From the NCBI RefSeq assembly GCF_048544455.1, contig NC_133538.1, positions 44,779,969 through 44,843,968 on the forward strand: DNA of 64,000 nt, written 5' to 3'. The position numbers were made by a program, and so were the translations under genes. Positions 1 through 13,189 of this stretch are shown piece after piece. The notes beneath the pieces were generated by a model, which was given only the letters and a program-made list of their open reading frames with translations, was not told the origin of the DNA and searched no databases. The stretch comes from Silene latifolia. Lineage: Eukaryota; Streptophyta; Magnoliopsida; Caryophyllales; Caryophyllaceae. Each line of letters opens with the position of its first letter. Positions within the stretch are counted from its first letter, which is position 1.

Positions 1-1614
1 TCATGTGAGGCACCCTTCTTAGGGTGAGGCGGCTGGACACCTTCTAAACCGTCAGATCTAATAATTATAGACTCCCCAGATGATGCCACGTGTCCCCCCT
101 TATTTTTCCAATAAGAAAACACGCGCTTCTTCACTCAGTAGATCCATTCATTTGTCCATTTCACTTTCTCTCTCCTCTTTTTTTCCTCTCAATTACAAAT
201 TTACAATCATACGTCTTTATATCTTCTTCAAGCTTGTTCTATGATGCCGGTGAGTCTTTTATTTGTTTAAATTCTTTCTTAGTTACTCTTATGTGCCTTT
301 GTACATTAATTTTTTCAGTTTATGTGTAAAACTATTAGTTTCAATTGATTCCTAAATGGCTAAATGTCGAAACCCTAACTTGATCTGGTTTATAGTTCGT
401 CAATTGTGTCGAAATTCGTGAATTATTTATGATAGTTAGTATACTTTTGTTGTCGGTTTTGAATTTGTATTTATGTTCGGATTTCTGAATATTTTTCTCT
501 AAATGTTTTTGTATATGTGTTTCAGTTATTGATTTCAATTTTTCGTTCAACTTTGTAATCAGTTGAATATTATGTTGTAGGATCGCAATCTTATTATGTG
601 CCTAATGAATTTCATAGCGTTTGATTGCATTTTTAGCTGAATTTTTAGACTTAATCTTCTGCATTCTTGAGTTATATTACGGTAATGTTAAAATTGTGCT
701 ATTCTATTGATATTATTACTCTGTACTATGTTATACCTGATGAAATTCTTAGCTTTGTCCATTTCGAAGTATTTGATGAAATTCAAGCTCTAAGATTCAC
801 TGAACAAGGTCTGAGATTCACAAAACAAAGTCTGAGATTCACCTAATAAAGAAAATAGCAAAATAGGTGATAACCGTCTCACATTAAAATAGTACTCCAT
901 ATGAAATGTAGCATGTTTCATGATTTGTGTCTTACATTATTGTAGAATTTGTTTGTTGCAGGCCCAATTCTCAACCTTTTTTTGGCATTGTATATCATTT
1001 GGATCGTACTATGTAAATTGCTAAGATCAATGATATATTGGTAGGCTATTGATGACTATTCTAGGAAGGTGCATTAAATTAGAGGAAGTACGACAAGTAT
1101 CTGATATTTTGAATGACATGAATGCAAGACGACGCTGTTGGACATATCTCCCAAACCAGGCAAGATTTTGGGGTGATTCTTGTTGGAGGTGAAAGCTAAC
1201 TCAAATACTTGTAGCTTTCATTTGGTACCTGTGGGGCACCCCAACTCATTCGTAGTTAGGAGCTATCATGCCTGCAAGTCTGGTCTGATTTTGAAGCTGC
1301 TGTAAAATGGTCATGTTTTAAATGGCATGTTCATGGATACATAGCATATTGTCAATACTTTTCAGCTTAACTGTGGAATCTTAATAAATGGAGATAGGGG
1401 TGTCTTGGGATGTTAACATGGAATTTTAAGGCATTTACATATGTAATTTAACATTGGACTAACCCGAATGCAGTAGAGGTTTTCTACTATACCTGAAAAG
1501 GGCTACACATGCACTGACTCACTGAGCCTTGTTAGTGCTAGTTTGGGTTGAAAAATTCTTATCTACGAGTATAAGTTGTTATTTGTCTACTTTCATATCG
1601 GATTTGGCCATTGT

Positions 1615-1670
1615 CGTCTATTAGCAATGTGTTATTGCACATGGTGTGGGTTCGAGCCCCACATAGACGA
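1615..1670 (+). tRNA. tRNA-like sequence 1 of element A (D-arm deleted; not a decoding tRNA)
   Basis: CGTCTAT (1615-1621) pairs perfectly with ATAGACG (1663-1669) as an acceptor stem. A perfect T-arm follows the pattern GTGGG-TTCGAGC-CCCAC, giving a good B box. Compared with the copy at 61346, the D-arm is missing: the sequence jumps from TAGC straight into the anticodon arm, as if deleted between two AGC repeats. The middle arm is ATGTG/CACAT. It faces a second tRNA-like sequence at 1859-1930. It lacks a full A box, so transcription by RNA polymerase III is doubtful. Confidence 0.45.
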
Positions 1671-1858
1671 ACATATATAAAGCACTAGTTACACTTTGTA
1701 GTAACATTAGTTGTTCTATGTGGTAACAATAATTATCGAACAAAGTGATGCTAGCTAAGAATAACACTAGTTATTTGATAATGTAACATTGTTTCGTATA
1801 TATAATAACACTGTTTATTTGATAAAGTAACACTTATGTTACATATATTGATAATAGA

Positions 1859-1930
1859 AGCTCATGTAGGAATTGAACCTACATCCTTTGTGCAATTGCA
1901 CAAATGCTCTACCAATTGAGCAAATGAGCT
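1859..1930 (-). tRNA. tRNA-like sequence 2 of element A, complete cloverleaf with palindromic anticodon arm
   Basis: Read on the minus strand this 72-nt sequence folds as a cloverleaf. The acceptor is AGCTCAT/ATGAGCT (7 bp, perfect), the D-arm is GCTC..GAGC, and the T-arm is GTAGG-TTCAATT-CCTAC. An A box (GCTCAATTGG) and a B box (GGTTCAATTCC) are present. The anticodon arm is a continuous palindrome, TTTGTGCAATTGCACAAA, rather than a 5-bp stem with a 7-nt loop, so no anticodon can be read with confidence. It is probably a tRNA-derived structure rather than a decoding tRNA. Its counterpart in element M is at 61346-61413. Confidence 0.55.
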
Positions 1931-2159
1931 AGTTTAGTAGAAACTGAATATTGCACCAACACACTACAGTTGATGTAATGGCCACAATATAAGTTTATAA
2001 GTCACCACTTCACCTGAGTATTCGAGTCATATGTTTCTCATGTTATTCCAAAGAGCATGTAGTGTTATTCCAGTAACTTGTCATGTTATCACATAGAGTA
2101 ATCGTGTTATTCTATTAACTTGTTACGTTATTCCATAGAGCCAAATAATATTCTGTGAC

Positions 2160-3520
2160 ACAAAAGTAAAGTCTGAGATTCACCTAATAAAGAAAAGAGT
2201 AAAATAGGTTATTTTAACCAATTATGATGATCAAGTTTCACAAAACAAGCCTTAAGATTCACTGAATAAGATATGAGATTCACAAAATAAGGTCTGAGAT
2301 ATTAACCACTTATGATGACCACTTATGATGACCAAGTTTCACAAAATAAGCTCTAAGATTCATTGAACGAGGTCTGAGATTCACAAAACAAATTAAAGAT
2401 TCACCTAATAAAGAAAAGAGCAAAATAAGTTATTTTAGCCACTTATGATGATCAAGTTTTACAAAACAAGCCTTAAGATTCACTGAATAAGGTATGAGAT
2501 TCACAAAATAAGGTTTGAGATTCACCAAACAAAGAAAAGAGCAAAAAACGTGATTTTAACCACTTATGATGACCAAGTTTCACAAAACAAGTTCTAAGAT
2601 TCACTGAACAAGGTCTGAGATTCACAAAACAAAGTCTGAGATTCACCTAATAAAGAAAAGAGCAAAAAAGGTGATTTTAACCACTTATGATGACCAAGTT
2701 TCACAAAACAAGCCCTAAGATTCACTAAATAAAGTATGAGATTCACAAAATAAGGTCTGAGATTCACCAAATAAGGAAAAGAGCAAAAAAACGTGATTTT
2801 AACCACTTATGATGACCAAGTTTCACAAAACAACCTCTAAGATTCACTGAACAAGGTCTGGGATTCACAAAACAAAGTCTGAGATTCACCTAATAAAGAA
2901 AAGAGCAAAATAGGTTATTTTAACCACTTATGATGATCAAGTTTCACAAAACAAGCCTTAAGATTCACTGAATAAGGTATGAGATTCACAAAATAAGGTC
3001 TGAGATTCACCAAATAAGGAAAAGAGCAAAAAACGTGATTTTAACCACTTATGATGACCAAGTTTCACAAAATAAGCTCTAAGATTCACTGAACAAGGTC
3101 TGAGATTCACAAAACAAAGTCTGAGATTCACCTAATAAAGAAAAGAGCAAAATAGGTTATTTTAACCACTTATGATGATCAAGTTTCACAAAATAAGCCT
3201 TAAGATTCAATGAATAAGGTATGAGATTCACAAAATAAGGTATGGGATTCACCAAATAAGGAAAAGAACAAAAAACGTGATTTTAACCACTTATGATGAC
3301 CAAGTTTCACAAAACAACCTCTAAGATTCACTGAACAAGGTCTGAGATTCACAAAACAAAGTCTGAGATTCACCTAATAAAGAAAAGAGCAAAATAGGTT
3401 ATTTTAACCACTTGTGATGATCAAGTTTCACAAAACAAGCCTTAAGATTCACTTAATAAGGTATGAGATTCACAAAATAAGAACTGAGATTCACAAAATA
3501 AGGCAAAGAACAAAATAAAC
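2160..3520. repeat. Tandem array, 120/121-bp unit with a 241-bp dimeric higher order (element A)
   Basis: The landmark GATGA(C/T)CAAGTTTCACA recurs near 2325, 2568, 2689, 2809, 2930, 3050, 3171, 3291 and 3412, giving a period of 120-121 bp. From about 2809 the GATGACC and GATGATC variants alternate, giving a 241-bp dimer. Each unit is itself built from variants of a roughly 22-bp subunit around GAGATTCACAAAATAAGG. A lone fragment lies at 790-880. The same array in reverse complement occupies 58900-61095. Short ORFs across it are artefacts of the repeat. Confidence 0.9.
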
Positions 3521-4534
3521 AAAAAGAACTTCGCCAACCAAGAACAACTCCCTTGTATTGAACTTCATGATTGGGATAAAACCCAATGACATAAATGTGT
3601 TTTGAAATCGAGTAAGAAGCTTAAATCCTCAGTACTTGATAGTTGATACTTATATCTCATCAAATTAGCAAACAAAAACAAGCTACCCAGACAAGCTTAA
3701 CACTAAAATCTTCTCATTAACATATCCACAATCGCTAAATGATCCTCGGTAATCATCACGACCATCTTAAATAGCAACAAAATGGTTCACAAAAATTCAA
3801 TTATTCACAAAAGAAGCTCTGTGATTCACAAAATAGACTTCGAGATTCACAACATCAAAACAAAGACCTGAAGTTCGATTATCATCAAAATTTCACAAAT
3901 TAAAACTGAAATAGAAAACAATAATTAGAGCTTCAATAAAAGAAAATACTTGTTTCACAAACATTATTATCATCAACCATTGTTTTATCTACAATCTCCA
4001 TGGCAATTTGAGCTGCAAAAATCGTCAAAAATTATGTAATAAGTAGTACAAAATCGCTAGGTAAAGGAAATCGCGCAATCTGCATCAATTTCGAACATTA
4101 TATTTACAAAATCGCTCAATTTGATGAAATTCAACCAAATCTTCCAAATTATCGCACAATATCATCATAATCGCAATTGTCGATCAATTTGCTAAAATAC
4201 CTGTTTCCTTGTTGTAGCTTGTTGATCAAAACACGATATTGTTGTAGCTGTGTTGATCGGCAAATCGCTGCAATTGGAATTTACGAACAATCGCTGCTAT
4301 TGATTAGGTTATGGAGGAGATTTGGGAAAGATGGTCACAAGTATAAGAAGAACTGTAGCTTGATGATGAAGAAAATTTGAGTACCGTGTTTTTTAATATT
4401 TAGGATATAATAAAGTCATGGGCCAAATTTTGAGCCCAAATTTGAAGCGCAAACATTCACAAATCCGCCCTAACATGAATGAATTTGATGAGACCGGCCG
4501 CCTCGCCGTAATGAGGTGCCTCACCGGATCCGGC

Positions 4535-4670
<136 letters not shown>

Positions 4671-5204
4671 TTAGGATCCGGTGAGAACGATCACTCGGTG
4701 AGAACGGTGAGAATGACCTTATTAATAAAGGTTTACAAAAATAAAACAAAAACGCAAACACTATTACACTGTGTTTACAACGAAGTCTCTCTCATCACTC
4801 ATCAGTACTTCACCTAACATCCACCATCAATCCAACTCCGTCACCGTCGTCCTACGTCGCCACCCAAAGACTCCTACTACGCTGACGCCACCCACAACGT
4901 CGTCAACTCCGGTGATCACCACTCGTCGCCGTCTACCGTCGTTGCCCTATACCGCATCCCACCTCGCGCATTTGATGAGTCGCACCACTACAACCCAATA
5001 AAAGTCGTCGGCGACCAACCTATACCACGAACTACCCATATGTGCACCCTGGTGAAGCACCACACACCGCCTTCCATCCCGATGCCGACGTAACTCCACA
5101 TGACTAAAGGACGTCGGGTTGATCTCGACTGTTATAGTAACAGTACCCCTCAACTAGTTTTCTTGACTCAGTCACTCATGAGACATCAACTCGGCCAGTC
5201 ATGG

Positions 5205-5440
5205 TTCGGGTTATTTCAATGTATCTAGACAAATTGTTGATGTATCTAGCCACTAGTTTAATGTATCTTAACATAGATGCACAAAATTAATTACTAGGTA
5301 CATAAAAATTGGTTCCAGATACATTAATATAGTAACCAGATACATCAATTTTGAAACCGCCACAACTCAAGCTCAAACTCCATAAAATGGGTTCCATGTA
5401 CATCAATATAGTAACCTGATGTATATATTTGTTTCATGAT
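5205..5440. repeat. Degenerate ATGTATCT / AGATACAT microrepeats (element B)
   Basis: The octamer and its reverse complement recur irregularly, with words such as GATGTATCTAG, AGATACATTAA and AGATACATCAA. The same word occurs in element L (44584-44960, 46610-46760 and 49040-49330). Confidence 0.7.
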
Positions 5441-5639
5441 TCTGCTTTTCTATATTACTTCCTCCTCATTTTTGTCATCCCCAATCCCCATTTGACAATA
5501 CAAGTTGACCAATATCAACTTTGATTCAAGACATTTCCACGCAAAAAAAAAAAAGAGATGCTACTGTTGAAATCACTAGTAATATGAAAAGGCATGTTTT
5601 GACTTTTGATAAACAAATTTGAAGAGGTAACATGAACAG

Positions 5640-5850
5640 GATGAAGATAGTTCGTCTTTCCATGCTTTCATTTAGGTGTCTTTCTTGCTGGCCTTGTTCA
5701 TCGATTGGTTTCATCAGATTCATAAAGACCCATCTGTTCAAATATGATTGCACAAAAGGTTTTATTTCTTCTGTTCTGATATAACCTGAGGAGGAAGTAA
5801 TATCCACCGTCTCTACCACCACGTTGGGGCTTACATCTGTGTCGGCAAGA
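5640..5850 (-). pseudogene. Unidentified coding-looking fragment in element B
   Basis: The minus-strand frame from about 5850 down to 5640 reads as ordinary protein, with segments such as SGYIRTEEIKPFVQSY and NRWVFMNLMKP. The neighbouring frames look like noise, and the continuation below about 5640 becomes hydrophobic and AT-driven. I do not recognise the family. By analogy with elements D, L and M it is probably an exon captured from a host gene. No start codon or splice site can be assigned with confidence. Confidence 0.35.
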
Positions 5851-6271
5851 CGGCAACCGCGAACCTAAAAGAAACCGCCTGTCTCCTTAACTCCCACGTC
5901 AGCGTCGCAATCGGAGGTGGTCCGGATGAAGATTGATAAAATGGGTTTGAGGTTGAACGAATTTTGGTCGATTACGGAAGATAAACTGAAGAAATTGCAG
6001 ATGAATGATCGATCGATTTGCGGGAATTTTGACGAATAATTGAATTAGTGAAAACTGATTTGGGGACATTGAACTTGGTGGGAAAAAGTAGAGAGAAAAA
6101 GATTCCCAAAAAAAGTTATATGAGTGAGAAATTTGATCATAAAAATATTATACGCAATTCGAAAAGGTATGTTGGGTTGTGGGTGATATTCTCAGTCGTT
6201 CAATTGTTTTTAATCCAATGGCTTTAACTTGTTCTCACCGTTCTCACCGAGTAGTCGTTTACACCGGATCT

Positions 6272-6416
<145 letters not shown>

Positions 6417-6539
6417 CTCAACCATTCAAAAAGAAAATTCAAGGACTGAGATTTAATCTCATAAACACAGTCGATTTAACAAAAATATCGCCAGATCAAA
6501 CGAAACTCCAGCAAACACAAACTTATGCCATTAAAATAA

Positions 6540-7562
6540 GAGTAAATTATATTTTACTCCCTTTTGAAATATGTTTTGCTAAAATTTCTCCCTTTTAAGA
6601 CGATTTGCTAAAATTACTCCCATATCTTTACATCAGGTAAGAAATTGCTCCCAAAACCCAACTCAGGCCTAATATTCCGTCTTTTTTTGAATTTATGACC
6701 AGTTTGCCCCTGAAATCCCTTCACCATGTTACATTCCTTTCTCATCCTCACATCACCCACTACGCCGCTCGTCGTCACCCGCCAAAAGGCTTGCTGTCAC
6801 CGACCACGCACGCTGCTCAGCATCACCCATCATCGTTGTCTAGTTAATGAACTGCAGCGATTTCCCACCCTGGGAAAACGAATGGTTGATGTTATTAATA
6901 GCAGTTCAGAAATGGAATGACTCGCAAAATCTGAAATTTTCCGTCAATTTTGGGGACATTGTTGATGGGTTTTGCCCAAAAGATCAGTCTCTTAGTGCTA
7001 TAAAGATTGCTTTCGAGTTTCAGAAGTTCAATGGTCCCACATATCAGCAAAATCTGAATTTTTCCGTCAACTTTGGTGACATTGTTGATGGGTTTTGCCA
7101 AAAAGATCAGTCTCTTAGTACTACAAAGAAGATTGCTTTCGAGTTTCAGAAATTCAATGGTCCCGCGTATCATATAATTGGACATATAATCGAAATGAAG
7201 GTATGATTGTAGCAGCCTTATCAAAAGTCAATAGTATGAGTGAGGAAGGAGGGAGGGTAACTGGCGGAAAAGAGGCGGCGGTTGGATTGTACAGGGCACG
7301 AGGTGGATGACGGCCAACAACCACGGAGGCGTGTGCACAGGAAATCGATGCATAAAGGTGAAGGGATTTCAGGGCAAATTGGTCATGAAAATAGAGAAAA
7401 GGCGGAAAAATTCAAAAAAAGACGGAATATTAGGCCTGAGTTGGGTTTTGGGAACAATTTCTTGCCTGAGGTGAAGTTAAGGGAGTAATTTTAGCAAATT
7501 GTTTTAAAAGGGAGTAATTTTAGCAAAACGTGTTTCAAAAGGGAGTAAAATCTAATTTACTC
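6540..7562. mobile_element. Non-autonomous Mutator-like element with ~190-bp TIRs and 9-bp TSD
   Basis: The termini begin GAGTAAATTA and match as inverted repeats for about 190 bp (left 6540 to about 6725; right from about 7360 to 7562). Both arms contain TTTGCTAAAATTACTCCC and AACCCAACTCAGGCC. The flanks are a perfect 9-bp duplication, TTAAAATAA, at 6531-6539 and 7563-7571. Long TIRs with a 9-bp TSD are diagnostic of the Mutator superfamily. There is no transposase, so it is non-autonomous at 1023 bp. Confidence 0.9.
6925..7172. repeat. Direct duplication of a coding-like segment inside the 1-kb MULE
   Basis: Two near-identical units of about 125 bp lie head to tail. Both keep the same plus-strand reading frame, with segments such as FSVNFGDIVDGFC and IAFEFQKFNGP. 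It could be a captured gene fragment that was later duplicated; I do not recognise the protein. The minus strand is open too, so the strand is uncertain. Confidence 0.6.
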
Positions 7563-8756
7563 TTAAAATAAAGAAAAATCTCTTCCTAACCTCTCTCTAA
7601 TAAAAAGAAACTCCAAAATTCTCTAGAAAACCTTGAAAATCGAACACACTTTCGATATCGCATGACTAATTACTTATCAAATTCTCTAAAATTCCATCAG
7701 ATTCATCAATTCAGTGGGAAGTCGTCAAATTGTCAGCTAAAAATACAGGTATAACTCTTGATTATGAATTTTGATTATTTATTGAGTAAACTTACCAATC
7801 AAAAATTGATTATTAGGTGATATTGTTGAAACTGCCATAATATTTTATTGGTGAATTATTTTTATTCAAATTGTAGTAGCAAATGATGGACTTTTACTAG
7901 TTGTCGATTATTTGTATTTGGATTGCGGGACTTATCTCTAGATGGATGTCTTAAGCACTCGGGTCACCTAATAATCAATATAATGGGGATTATCTCTAGA
8001 TGAACCAAACGGTCCAAACCTTCATCACTGGTTGTCGATTATTTTGATTATTTTTATACAGTATGAAACTCGCGGAAGGAGATGCAGGGTTGAAGTTATA
8101 CACCAGGCTCAATAAAGATGTGATCTGGGTTATAAGACTTGTCTAGCTAGTTACATATGTCTAATGTGGTTGATCCGACTATTGCTTGACATGGAACTCT
8201 TGTTGAATGCTAAGAAATGTTGCATTTTATCTGGGTTTTAGTTTTTGGTGTCTTTCTTTTATGTATACCTGATTTTTGACCTGTTTTTTTCACACCTGAT
8301 AGAGTCTATATACAAGCATGTAATAGTTAAGTCATTGAGCGCCATTGCGGTGATAATGCAGTGATACTACTGAATACTGACCATTGCCCTCGTTGAATGG
8401 TAGTTTATTGTATAGTTTATGTGCTTGACCCTGTGTACAACTGACCATTCACCAAGAAAAAAATATTAAACATATAAGTGGGCTAATAATTAGCACTAAC
8501 AAATGTCTTGCTGGTCTTGGATACTTGGTTGCTGCTACTAGAATATATGTTATTGTGCATGAATTTAGTCATGTTGTCGTTGCGGCAAGGTCAGATCTAC
8601 CTTTGGGGTACTTAGAACTCTAAGTTGGGGAAGATGCTACTAGATTATTTGATTACTAATATGTCGATTATTTACTTTTAATTTTGTTTGATTGATTTCA
8701 GGACTAAAAGCGGTGAGAGAACGATCTGTTGGTGTGCAACGCTTTATTTCGAATTT

Positions 8757-9620
8757 TAGTTAACACACGGATAAAACTACAATAACACCACAATAACGCT
8801 ACAATAACAGCTCTATAACACGGGAAAAAAAAGAGAAAAAAAAATTAAAGTAGTAAAAAAAAATCAAAGTGACACCGGAATAACATGACAATAACACCAG
8901 AATAACAATACCACCAAAATAACAGTACAATAACACGTGATAAAAAAAAGAGAAAAAAAAATTAAAGTAGTAAAAAAATCTAAGTGACACCGGAATAACA
9001 TCACAATAACACTAGAATAACAATAACAACACAATAACACGTGGTTAAAAAAAAGAGGAAAAAAAATCAAAGTCGTAAAAAAAAAAAATCAAAGTGACAG
9101 TGGAATAACATGACAATAACACCGGAATAACAATTACCGCTAAAATAACAGCACAATAACACGTGGTAAAAAAAGAGAAAAAAAATCAAAGTGACACCGG
9201 AATAACATCACAATAACACCAGAATAATAGCACAATAACACGTGGTAAAAAAAGAGAAAAAAAACATTAAAGTTGTAAAAAAAATCTAAGTGGCATCGGA
9301 ATAACATCACAATAACACCAGAATAACAATAACAGCAAAATAACACGTGGTTTAAAAAAAAAAATCAAAGTCGTAAAAAAATCAAAGTAAAAAAAAAAGC
9401 ACAATAACAGCATAATAACACGAGGTAAAAAAAAGAGTAAAAAAAAATCTGGCACAAAAAGAAAAAAAAGGTAACATAATGAGAAAATTAGAGAAAAACA
9501 TAAGAGAAAAAAAAATTAAAGTCGTAAAAAAAAAAGCAGAATAACAGCATAATAACATGAGGTAAAAAAAAAGATAAAAAAATTAAAGTAAAAAAAAAAG
9601 AGTAACACTAGAAAAAAGAG
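8757..9620. repeat. AATAACAC microrepeat array (region C)
   Basis: Words such as ACAATAACACCAGAATAAC recur, separated by poly-A/AAAGAGAAAA blocks. A longer unit of about 100-116 bp is visible through the recurring landmark AGTGACACCGGAATAACAT (about 8868, 8984, 9190). Overlapping hydrophobic minus-strand ORFs are artefacts of the repeat. Confidence 0.85.
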
Positions 9621-9752
9621 AAAATAAGTAAATGACAGTGGTTTTATATGACAGATAAGATTAGATCTTGGTCATTCATCTCTAATATAATCAAGTGGCT
9701 GAGATTTCCAAGCACAAACTCATCATAAGAAACAAAACTTAAAAGAACCTAA

Positions 9753-9803
<51 letters not shown>
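9753..9803. repeat. (CT)n(AT)n microsatellite between C and D
   Basis: CT repeats to about 9774, then AT repeats to 9803. Confidence 0.95.
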
Positions 9804-9809
<6 letters not shown>

Positions 9810-11322
9810 GGATCACATGAGTCCACCCTAACTATTTGGGTCCATGAGTCCTAATCTCAACCGTCAGATCTAAAAAATCAATGGCTGAGATCTCTACGAC
9901 ATAGTAAGGGTATTTTCGTAATTTTATAATATGATATATATACTCTTATAGTCAGTCAGTCATTCATTCATTCATTCATTTTTATTCACTTTCTCCCTCT
10001 ACTCTCTCTCTCTTCCGTGCTTCTTCTTCCGCCCTGCTCTCTCTGATAGTGCCTCATTTCTCCCTTTTCTCTCTTCGACGTCCTCGGTGGGTTGTTCTTC
10101 TATTTAAATCGTGATTCTTGCTTCCAACATTAATCTACATCATTCTGTAAGTTTGTTTGTCCTTTGTAAAAATTATTAGGCCGCTTTTTTATTTCGATTT
10201 GAATCAATTTTCAGTTTGATTTGTTAAACTTTTGTAAACTTTTGATTTCATTTATGAGTAAGAATCGAATTTTCTAGGTTATTATTTTGGTAGTTAATCT
10301 TATTATAGTCGAATTTGTAGATTCAAAATGATTTTTATCGGAGAATTCAATTAATTATGCGTTTGATTTAATTTAGTTGTTCTTACAACGAAGGAGGAAG
10401 ACAACGGCGAACGAACAATCGCAATTGGTGAATTCTGTGTTTGAGTTGATTTAGGTGTTCTTAGAAGAGGACAATGATGAACGAAAAGTCACAATTGATG
10501 AATTAGTATCATCAGTTAATGATCCGTAATCTACTTGCTCTATTTTTCTTCGTTTTGTGTTGTTTTATAGAAAAACAAGTTTCTATGGTCTTTTTTTACC
10601 TATTATTTGTGTGATTTAATTTACGCATCTACTTTGTTCTATTAAATTACTTATTCACATTAAGAGTCTTGCTGTTTAGTGATATAATATTTGTTGATAT
10701 TCCTTCTGGATGTTCTTTTTTTATGTTTCTTGCAGGTTGTGTTTGAAATCGATCTTTAACCAACATGTCATTTTCATTGATGGATTAACAACGGATTTAT
10801 GGCTACTGAGTATGATTCTCTTTATATTTTACTAGTAGTAGTTTAGAGGGGACTATTGATCGTGACATAGAAATATATATAATACGTGTCTATCATGTCG
10901 ACGATGGTCAATGTTTGTGTCGACGATGGTAAATGTTTGTATCAACAAGACAACGATACACTTAATCAGTGTCTTGATAGAGATAATGATTATGGTCCAA
11001 ATGTCCCCCTTCTTTGATGTGAACTCTTTTACTTTCTCGATCAAACGAGTCATCTACTCATTTATGTTTTCCATTTTTATATTTCATTTTGTCTGAAAGA
11101 TGGTGATTAATCGACGTTTTTTTTTTTTGCAGATTTCTTCGCTTGTTGAGATAGATTAAGACTTTTGGGTGTGCATGCGGAATAGTGCCAATATCAATGA
11201 GCAAATCAATTACTTTTTTGTAGCCATATAGTACAACATCAATGAGCAAATCATCTTTTTCGTTAGCATTTCCCATTATAAAGACAAACTCATTATTCTT
11301 AGATTTCTTTCAAAGTGGTTAC

Positions 11323-12149
11323 AATTTTGTATTCTTTTTCCATTTTTGGTTGGCACTCTGTTACATATCTGATTTTATTATCTTTTCTACGATTCTTTTG
11401 CAAAACAATAATCGTAACTTTATCAATGAAACTTGTTTTTTTTGTTACAATGATGTTACTCTTATAATTTTGATAAAGTAGTACAGACTTATTAGAAAAA
11501 AAAAATATCAAAGTAACTTAGTAACAATATCATATTTGTAACATGATTTGCCATTTTTATTATGTTTTATAGGAGTATTAAATAAAATTATATAACTTTA
11601 TAAGTATCACAGGATATTGAAAACAATATCACCTGTTATAAGAAACAATATCGCATGATGTGGTTAACAATATCACACGATTGGATTACTGATATCACAT
11701 CGTGTCAGTGACAATATCACCATTTGCCAGTAACAATATCACAATAATATAGTCTGCCTTTTTTAGTTTATTGATAATGAAGTATTAAAACCCTTAACAA
11801 AATATATCACACTTAACTTAAAACAATATCACACTTTTTATAAAAAAACATTATCACGTTTAAAATGATTATGTTCATAGAAGATGTTTAAGTAACAATA
11901 TCACTACATATAAGACACAATACCATTACTGCTATTAAACAATATCACAAAATATCAGCAACAATACTAGTTTATGCCACCTACATTATACTAATTATTC
12001 AACAAACATTACAATAATTCATTTTCAGTTACAATTCTTAGTAGTCATTTGAGTTCCTTCCTCTACCCCTACATGTAACTTAATCTCTACATATACGCCT
12101 AGCATTTGCAACACTCTTGTATCGTCTTTTTTTGTGTCTTGAGCTCTTA

Positions 12150-12185
<36 letters not shown>

Positions 12186-12990
12186 TTATAATATTAGGAA
12201 GAGTTGCTCAAAATAACCAATGCCAACTGCAGCAAAAACCTGGCAATTGACAACATACAATTACTACAGCACAGCATCAACAATCCCAATGAGTAAAGAA
12301 ATCCTACAGCATCAAAATTTTTGTATTCTTTTTCCATTTTTGATTGGCACTCTATTGCTCCTAGATATCAAATAAAACAATAGTCATAACTTTATCAATG
12401 AAACTTGTTCTTTTGTTAAAACGATGTCTCTTATAACTTTGAAAAGTAGTACGACTTATTAGAAAAACATATCAGAGTAACTTAGTAACAATGTCATACT
12501 TATATTATGATTTGCCATTTTTATTAAGTTTTATAAGAGTATTAAATAAAAATATATAACTTCAGAAGTATCACAGGATATTAAAAAGAATATCACACGT
12601 TATAAGAAACAATATCGCATGATGTGGTTAACAATATCACAAGATTGGATTAACAGTATCACGGTGTATCATTAACAATATCACCATTTGCCAATAACAA
12701 TATCACAATAATATAGTCTTCCATTTTCAACCTGTTGATAATGAAATATTAGAACCCTTAACAAAGAATATCACACTTCACTTAAAACAATATCAGATTT
12801 AAAAAGATTATGTTTATACAAGATGTTTAAGTAACAATATCACTACATACAAGACACAATATCATTACTGCTTTTAAAAAATATCACAAGATACCAGCAA
12901 CAATACTAGTTTTTGCCACCTACATTAGACTACTTATCCTACTAATATTACATCAATTCACTTTCAGTTACTATTCTTATTCAAATGAGC
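11323..12990. repeat. Tandem duplication (~0.7 kb, 994-bp offset) containing AACAATATCAC microrepeats
   Basis: 11323-12010 and 12317-12990 are diverged copies. Both start TTTTGTATTCTTTTTCC, continue through TATCAATGAAACTTGTT, and end in strings of AACAATATCAC separated by 15-25 bp. They are separated by a CAT trinucleotide tract (about 12150-12184) and unrelated AT-rich sequence. Confidence 0.8.
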
Positions 12991-13189
12991 AACTTTTCTT
13001 GTGCGGAAAGTCGAAAATTTTATTCATAACCACACAAAATTACATCGGTTCTTAAAAAAATAATGAATTATGCTTAACCGGTTACATCAACCATTCGCTA
13101 CAACATGTAGCCATGTACGTATATGGCTGTTGAAGGAATTCCATCAAAAAGTTTAATACGAAGCTTCCTTCAAAACAAAAACGGATACA

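Noticed and set aside
1859..1930. Functional tRNA gene or ordinary tRNA-derived SINE
   Set aside because: The anticodon arm is a near-loopless palindrome. No poly(A)/T tail, SINE body or TSD is seen, and the pair recurs in place within the element family.
2594..2806. ORFs over satellite-like arrays (also 8799-9455, 16207-16726, 18084-18398, 20087-20275, 27074-27663, 60215-60412)
   Set aside because: Repeating peptides produced by the arrays; frames open on both strands and not conserved as protein.
4790..5153. Thr/Pro- and Arg/His-rich ORFs over C-rich stretches (also 33000-33180, 35075-35480, 44966-45229 and 49690-50093)
   Set aside because: CACCAC-type low-complexity sequence, open on both strands, no recognisable domain.
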